A DNA stretch of 33,279 nucleotides from Verrucomicrobiota bacterium (lineage in GTDB: Bacteria; Verrucomicrobiota; Verrucomicrobiia; Chthoniobacterales; UBA10450), in contig QHOV01000093.1 of assembly GCA_003218885.1 (NCBI GenBank), positions 1 through 33,279 of the forward strand. Reading direction: 5' to 3'. The notes below the pieces were generated by a model that was not told the origin of the DNA, did no database searches, and saw only the letters and a program-made list of their open reading frames with translations. The stretch's first letter is position 1. Every line of letters begins with the position of its first letter. The translations under genes were made by a program, and so were the position numbers. Below are positions 28,656-33,279 of this stretch, piece after piece.

Positions 28656-29722
28656 TCACTTTCGTTCCGCCACCATCAAGTTGGCTTCCTTCCAGTTCCA
28701 GCGATAGCCGAATCCGAACTCGAGCGGCGGCGGATTGCTTCGCGCGAAGAGCTCTTGCAGTTTGGGCTGAAAATGTTGTTTGAAGAGCTCGATGGGGCCG
28801 AGATAGGTGCCGAAGAGGCGGAGACTCCACTTGTTTGGGTCGAAATAAGCCAGGGGAATTCCAGAGTCGTCCTGCACAACGCGGTTGCTATGTTCGAGAA
28901 TGAAATTGCGGATCGTCGCGAAACCGTCTTCGAACATCAAATACGACGATGATTTGAGAAAACTCGAGCCGGGGCCTAATCGCTGGCAGAATTTCAAGAA
29001 GCCGGGTGTCGTTTTAATTCCACCGTCAGAAATATCTGCGGTGAAATAATACAGTGTTTGTGAGCTGCCCGACTGATTGTCGGTGTAATTGATCCGGACG
29101 CCGGAAATACTGCCACCTTTTCTGCGATGAAAACGTAAAGAATCGGCAGCACACCGTTGAGGTTCTGCTGTAGTAGATCGATTTTCATGTCTTTGGTGAT
29201 GAAGTAGGTCGTTTCGAGCGAGGACTTCATCGCGTTTTCCAAGTTTCCAAGCGCGCCGGCCAGATTCGCGATCCGCAATGGATCAGGAGGCGGCCCCATC
29301 GATTCCTTTCCGCAAAGGATGTACACCGAAGCGCGTGGAAAAAATTGATCTACGTAGAGAAAATCGGGCCCGCTGAACATGTAAAACGCTACAGGGATCG
29401 GTTGCAGCAATTCCGGAACATACGTCTCCTGCCAGGCGTGCAGTTTCTGGAGCTGTCGGAGATTGAGCTTTGAGAATTCTTTCTCAAAAAATGCGGCATG
29501 TCCCTGCCATGCCGGATCGCGCGTGAGCGGTGCGAGCGGGGAATTTTCCGGCACTGGCATTCCAGCAAGAAAACGCGCGACATCGTTTGGTCCGGCAGCG
29601 ACCGGCATTGCACGAGGTGCAACTTCGGGACTCTCCTGAGCACAAATCCTCAGTTCATCGACACTGGCCAGGGTTAACAACAGGATTGCGGCAACTGTTT
29701 TTCCGAACGAATTCCTAGTCAT
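28656..29722 (-). pseudogene. secreted protein of unknown family, frameshifted
   Basis: From the ATG at 29722 the frame begins with a signal peptide (MTRNSFGKTVAAILLLTLAS) and continues PVPENSPLAPLTRDPAWQGH, VAFYMFSGPDFLYVDQFFPR and LPILYVFIAE. At 29118-29121 (four A on the coding strand) it goes out of frame; the adjacent frame gives GGSISGVRINYTDNQSGSSQ, LYYFTADISDGGIKTTPGFL, SLRLFGTYLGPIELFKQHF and a TGA at 28656. One extra A would yield a single protein of about 355 residues. I do not recognise the family. The start overlaps the permease stop as ATGA, so both were one operon. The shift coincides with the edge of a 199-bp segment that is duplicated in the permease gene. Confidence 0.7.
28925..29123. 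repeat. 199-bp direct repeat, copy A (in secreted-protein gene)
   Basis: Identical base for base to 29985-30183, 1060 bases away, in the same orientation. Here it encodes, in frame with what follows, the native stretch GGSISGVRINYTD...SSSYLMFED of the secreted protein, so this is probably the parental location. Its upper edge coincides with the frameshift in that gene. Confidence 0.95.
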
Positions 29723-31068
29723 ACAGGACGAGCTTTTCCTGCGCAAAAGTAGAGGAGCAAACCCAAGAGCGCTGTTCCCACGCCAGCGAGCGACTCCGCG
29801 GTATGCCACCGCACCAAATAAACGATCATCCAAATCGTGATTATCGAGAAAAGAACAGGCGGGAGCGGATAGAGCCAAACTCGATACGGGCGCGTGATTT
29901 CCGGGTGTGTGAAGCGGAGCACGATTACTCCGAGCACAGCAAACAGCGAGCAAATCAACAAACTGAATTGAGTATAGCGGACGACGTCTTCGAACATCAA
30001 ATACGACGATGATTTGAGAAAACTCGAGCCGGGGCCTAATCGCTGGCAGAATTTCAAGAAGCCGGGTGTCGTTTTAATTCCACCGTCAGAAATATCTGCG
30101 GTGAAATAATACAGTGTTTGTGAGCTGCCCGACTGATTGTCGGTGTAATTGATCCGGACGCCGGAAATACTGCCACCTTTTCTTGATCGAGGAAATCAAT
30201 CCGAGGCAAATCCCCGCTCCTGCGGCGCGCCCGCCGGCTGCTCCGAAAATGTGTTTACCTGCGATCAATGCCACTTCGAGTTGACCCTTCAATTCTCCAA
30301 GAGGCGTGGTTGCGAGAAAGACGGCATTAAGCAGCACATAGATCACAATCACAAGACCCGTTCCGACGAGCAAAGAGCGCGGCACAGTTTTCTTCGGTTG
30401 CTTAATTTCGCCGCTGATATAGGCGGCCGCGTTCCAACCAGAATAGGAGTACATCACATAAACGAGCGCGATCGCGAATGGCCCGCTGAGGATCGCCATT
30501 GTATCGCCGGGCGCGGGAAAAAGGCTGATGGGTTGTTTGGCTGGAACAAAAAACCCAGCGGCGATCAGCGTGCCAATTAAGAGCAATTTCACGAGGGTAG
30601 AAACATTCTGAAACGCGCTGCCGACTTGCAGATTGCCAAGGTGAAACACCGCTACCATCCAAACGACCACAAACGACAGGAGGAACGGCGAACCCATTCC
30701 AAAGACGCCGGTAAAATATTTTCCGAAGGCCATGGCTGCGAGCGCCACAGGAGCGGCGAATCCGACCGTGGCAGAAACGAAACCCGCCATGAATCCAACC
30801 GCGGGATGATAAATCCGCGACAGAAAATGATATTCGCCGCCAGAGCGCGGCAGCTCGGCGCTGAGTTCGCCGTAACAGAGGGCCCCACAAAGCGCGGCGA
30901 TTCCGCCGACGATCCACAGCATGAGCAGTGCGAACCCCGATTGAATCTCGGCTACCTGGAAACCGAGGCTCGTGAAGAAGGACGCTCAGCGATGGCAGTC
31001 ATCGTTGAATCGACAATCCCGAAATTATCTGGCTTGGCGAATTGTTTCGGCGTGGCATTCAACTTCAT
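29719..31068 (-). pseudogene. amino-acid permease (APC superfamily), disrupted
   Basis: Membrane transporter fragments on one strand. The start reads MKLNATPKQFAKPDNFGIVD and STMTAIA, then about eight foreign bases (30980-30987) replace the conserved GSGIF region. The next frame continues FFTSLGFQVAEIQSGFALLM, GELSAELPRSGGEYHFLSRI, VYVMYSYSGWNAAAYISGEI and GICLGLISSI. At 30183 it enters a 199-bp segment copied from the neighbouring gene, leaving frame. Native permease resumes FEDVVRYTQFSLLICSLFAV and HPEITRPYRVWLYPLPPVLF to the TGA at 29719. The parts total roughly 380 residues against the usual 450-470, so about 70 residues in the middle are replaced. It would not work as written. The ACT-domain gene is divergent, suggesting an amino-acid link. 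Confidence 0.82.
29985..30183. repeat. 199-bp direct repeat, copy B (inside permease gene)
   Basis: Exact copy of 28925-29123. Here it sits between permease fragments and codes for no permease sequence in any frame. Flanking joins are at AGAAAAGG on one side and TTCGAAGACG on the other; the latter fits both the native permease (FEDVV) and the donor gene (FEDGF), so microhomology lies at the junction. Confidence 0.95.
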
Positions 31069-31184
31069 GATTGTCTCGTCTCTGCGGGAGATTCGTTGCT
31101 TGCTTAAAATCAGCGCATCCAGCAGCCGCCGGATGATTTTCCTGAGTTGTCAGAAGCCGTTCCCGGCATCACTTTGAAAACGGC

Positions 31185-31604
31185 ATGAATCCACATCCGA
31201 AACTCTCGATTGAAACCGCCACTCAACTTGCGGTCTTTCTTGCAAATCGTCCCGGGGCGCTTGCGCGCGTGTGTGAAGCGCTGGCAAAGGCGGAAATCAA
31301 CATCAACGCGCTCGCTACATCCGACACCGTCGATCACACCGTGGTGCGCATGGTGGTAAGCGATCCGACCAAAGCGCTAATGCTTTTGGGTGAAGCAGGC
31401 GTGCTCGCGCTCGAGGCGGAGGTGCTCATGATCGAAACCGCGAATCAACCGGGTGTGCTGGCCACGATTGCCGAGCGTCTCGCGAAGGCGGACGTCAATA
31501 TCGAATACGTCTATCTCGCCGGCGGCCGGGGCGCTGAAAGAGGTCTTATCGTCCTGCGGCCATCGGATATAGAAAAAGCGCAAAGCGCGTTGGAAGGCCT
31601 GTAG
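31185..31604 (+). CDS. tandem ACT-domain protein
   Basis: A 139-residue protein of two ACT domains, the small regulatory fold that binds amino acids. Domain 1 reads TQLAVFLANRPGALARVCEA and LAKAEININALATSDTVDH; domain 2 reads EVLMIETANQPGVLATIAER and LAKADVNIEYVYLAGGRG. The NxPGxLxxxxxxLAxAxxNI pattern occurs twice. There is no catalytic domain, so it is probably an amino-acid sensor or allosteric partner. It is divergent from the broken amino-acid permease gene across 116 bp. The start ATG (MNPHPKLSIETATQ) has no strong ribosome binding site. It is intact although next to the damaged block. Confidence 0.88.
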   Translation: MNPHPKLSIETATQLAVFLANRPGALARVCEALAKAEININALATSDTVDHTVVRMVVSDPTKALMLLGEAGVLALEAEVLMIETANQPGVLATIAERLAKADVNIEYVYLAGGRGAERGLIVLRPSDIEKAQSALEGL

Positions 31605-31741
31605 AGTCATTAAAAAAAGCGGGCAGAACACCGCCGCACTCTAAAACGCAGGCGAGGAATAGAGCTCAGCGGGCGCAGCTACGTTTGGTGCGATGTCCAT
31701 CCACCATTCGTGATTGCCATTGCGAACTCCATGCTGGATAA

Positions 31742-33279
31742 ATGCGCCGCGCGTTTATGACTTCGGTAAGGACTTTCCTCGGTTATCCATACCCTCTGGG
31801 CGCGACATGGATGGGGAACGGCGTCAACTTCGCTATCTTTTCCGAGCATGCCACCGGTGTTGAGCTTTGTTTGTTCGACAACATCGAGGCAACAGAAGAA
31901 AACATTCGCATTCCGGTCACTGAACACACTAATCAGGTCTGGCACGTTTTTTTACCCGATGTGCGGCCAGGACAATTGTACGGTTTCCGCGTTTCCGGCC
32001 CGTACGATCCAGAACGCGGGTTGCGGTTTAACAGTTCGAAACTTCTTCTCGATCCCTACGCAAAAGCTATCGCCGGAGAAGTGAGCTGGGCGGATGAAAT
32101 GTTCGGTTACGTCATCGGAGACAAGAAGGAAGATTTGACTCAGGATTTTCGCGATGACGCGTGGGGCGTGCCGAAGTCGGTGGTCATCGATACCGGATTC
32201 GACTGGCAGGGTGACAGGAGACCCGGCATCGCGCTGGACAATTCTGTAATTTATGAGCTGCACGTGAAAGGCTTCAGCACACTCTGGCCCGATGTGCCAG
32301 AGGAATTGCGAGGCACTTATGCGGCGCTCGGCAGCCCGGCGGCCATTGATTATTTCAAAAAGCTCGGCGTGACGGCAGTTGAGCTATTGCCAGTACACGC
32401 GCACATTGACGACAAGGTTCTAATTGATCGCAGCCTGACGAATTACTGGGGTTACAATACGATCGGTTTTTTTGCGCCGCATGCGCAGTACTCCAGCAGT
32501 GGGCAAATGGGCGAACAGGTCTTCGAGTTCAAATCGATGGTGCGTAGTCTTCACACCGCCGGTATCGAGGTGATTCTCGATGTGGTTTACAACCACACCG
32601 CCGAAGGCAACCACATGGGCCCAACACTTTCCTTTCGCGGTATTGATAACCCCGCCTACTACCGCCTGCTCTCCGACAATCCGCGCTATTACATGGATTA
32701 CACCGGCACGGGCAACAGCCTGAACATGCAGCATCCACGCGTGTTACAGCTCATCATGGACAGCCTGCGGTATTGGGTCCAGGAGATGCACGTAGACGGC
32801 TTGCGCTTTGACCTGGCAGCCACCCTGGCCCGGGAACTGCACGAAGTCGATCGTCTGGGCGCCTTTCTCGACATCATTCAGCAGGACCCGGTGCTCTCGC
32901 AGACGAAGCTGATTGCGGAGCCCTGGGACTTAGGGGAAGGCGGCTACCAGGTTGGCAAATTTCCCGTAGGGTGGGCCGAGTGGAATGACCGCTATCGCGA
33001 TGCTGTGCGTTCTTACTGGAAAGGCGACGGTGGCCTGATCGGCGAGCTCGCCTATCGCATGACGGGATCAAGCGATCTTTATGAGCGCAGCGGGCGCAGG
33101 CCTTATGCGAGCATCAATTTTGTGACCGCCCATGACGGCTTCACGCTGTGCGATCTGGTCAGCTACAACCAGAAGCATAACGAGGCGAACGGAGAAGAAA
33201 ACCGTGATGGCAGCGACAACAACCGGAGTTGGAATTGCGGAGTGGAGGGCCCGACGGACGATCCGGCCGTGAATACGTG
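31742..33279 (+). CDS. glgX: glycogen debranching enzyme GlgX, N-terminal part (runs off window)
   Basis: Family 13 isoamylase-type enzyme that hydrolyses alpha-1,6 branches of glycogen. The plus strand is open from the ATG at 31742 to the window end (512 codons). It reads [20 protein letters not shown] (CBM48 start), [41 protein letters not shown] (nucleophile Asp), [16 protein letters not shown] (acid Glu) and [20 protein letters not shown] (third Asp). These are all the catalytic residues of GlgX. The ATG at 31757 ([18 protein letters not shown]) is an equally possible start and closer to the family length. No other glycogen gene is in view. The 137 bp before it show no clear promoter. Confidence 0.93.
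   Translation, partial: MRRAFMTSVRTFLGYPYPLGATWMGNGVNFAIFSEHATGVELCLFDNIEATEENIRIPVTEHTNQVWHVFLPDVRPGQLYGFRVSGPYDPERGLRFNSSKLLLDPYAKAIAGEVSWADEMFGYVIGDKKEDLTQDFRDDAWGVPKSVVIDTGFDWQGDRRPGIALDNSVIYELHVKGFSTLWPDVPEELRGTYAALGSPAAIDYFKKLGVTAVELLPVHAHIDDKVLIDRSLTNYWGYNTIGFFAPHAQYSSSGQMGEQVFEFKSMVRSLHTAGIEVILDVVYNHTAEGNHMGPTLSFRGIDNPAYYRLLSDNPRYYMDYTGTGNSLNMQHPRVLQLIMDSLRYWVQEMHVDGLRFDLAATLARELHEVDRLGAFLDIIQQDPVLSQTKLIAEPWDLGEGGYQVGKFPVGWAEWNDRYRDAVRSYWKGDGGLIGELAYRMTGSSDLYERSGRRPYASINFVTAHDGFTLCDLVSYNQKHNEANGEENRDGSDNNRSWNCGVEGPTDDPAVNT

Noticed and set aside
28038-28952. 304-codon plus-strand frame opposite ribE and the secreted-protein gene
   Set aside because: It is antisense to clear riboflavin synthase motifs and shows no domain of its own.
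29723-29953. N-terminal extension of the secreted-protein frame to 29953
   Set aside because: It is antisense-free but overlaps the permease C-terminus in another frame; the ATG at 29722 gives a clear signal peptide and an ATGA overlap.
1-33279. CRISPR array
   Set aside because: Repeats in the window are dispersed palindromes or two-unit tandems; there is no regular repeat-spacer series and no cas gene.

Overview
The window reads as a chromosomal stretch of a Verrucomicrobiota-like bacterium, most likely near Chthoniobacterales/Spartobacteria. This rests on recognised protein families, moderately high GC, HemQ-type haem synthesis, a DUF6580 membrane protein and very many short palindromic intergenic repeats. 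It is an inference, because no rRNA or marker search could be run. There is no prophage, CRISPR array, transposase or rRNA operon.

Layout. Minus strand 1-2152: gcvT-gcvH (overlapping), then xseB and the start of dxs (overlapping). Plus strand 2264-4123: a rhomboid-like membrane protein, hemQ and tRNA-Ser(GGA). Minus strand 4201-7797: a left-handed beta-helix sugar-nucleotide protein, cysS, ispF and an inositol-monophosphatase family gene. A 437-bp gap follows; it holds a 117-bp inverted-repeat element, a strong terminator and a 17-codon lysine-rich micro-gene. Minus strand 8235-12127: yicC, gmk, coaC and coaB (separate genes here), with mutY upstream. Plus strand 12225-13722: RNase HIII and an HU/IHF protein. 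A large hybrid histidine kinase (minus) is divergent from a glycosyltransferase, an L,D-transpeptidase, rpsT, a DUF6580 protein and a pyruvate dehydrogenase E1alpha-E1beta-E2 operon (plus). Then come a DUF1232 protein and a methyltransferase (minus) and a small membrane protein coupled to dgt (plus).

From about 26.3 to 31.1 kb the character changes. Of six minus-strand genes, five are broken by frameshifts, deletions or block replacement: a small ORF, a LON-domain protein, aroD, a secreted protein and an amino-acid permease. Only ribE is open. An exact 199-bp segment of the secreted-protein gene also sits inside the permease gene, where permease sequence should be. The window ends with an intact tandem ACT-domain protein and the first half of glgX.

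The most interesting general pattern is the repeat population. Two-hairpin elements begin with GGTAG and usually end with CTACC, the layout of REP/BIME elements mobilised by RAYT transposases. Other families are TTCAACG/CGTTGAA hairpins, CACAGAT inverted repeats, a TGCCAGCCTGTGCTCCC terminal-repeat element and a GTCATCCCGAGC element. Many lie exactly at gene 3' ends and supply, overlap or abut the stop codon. One short tandem repeat lies in frame inside cysS.
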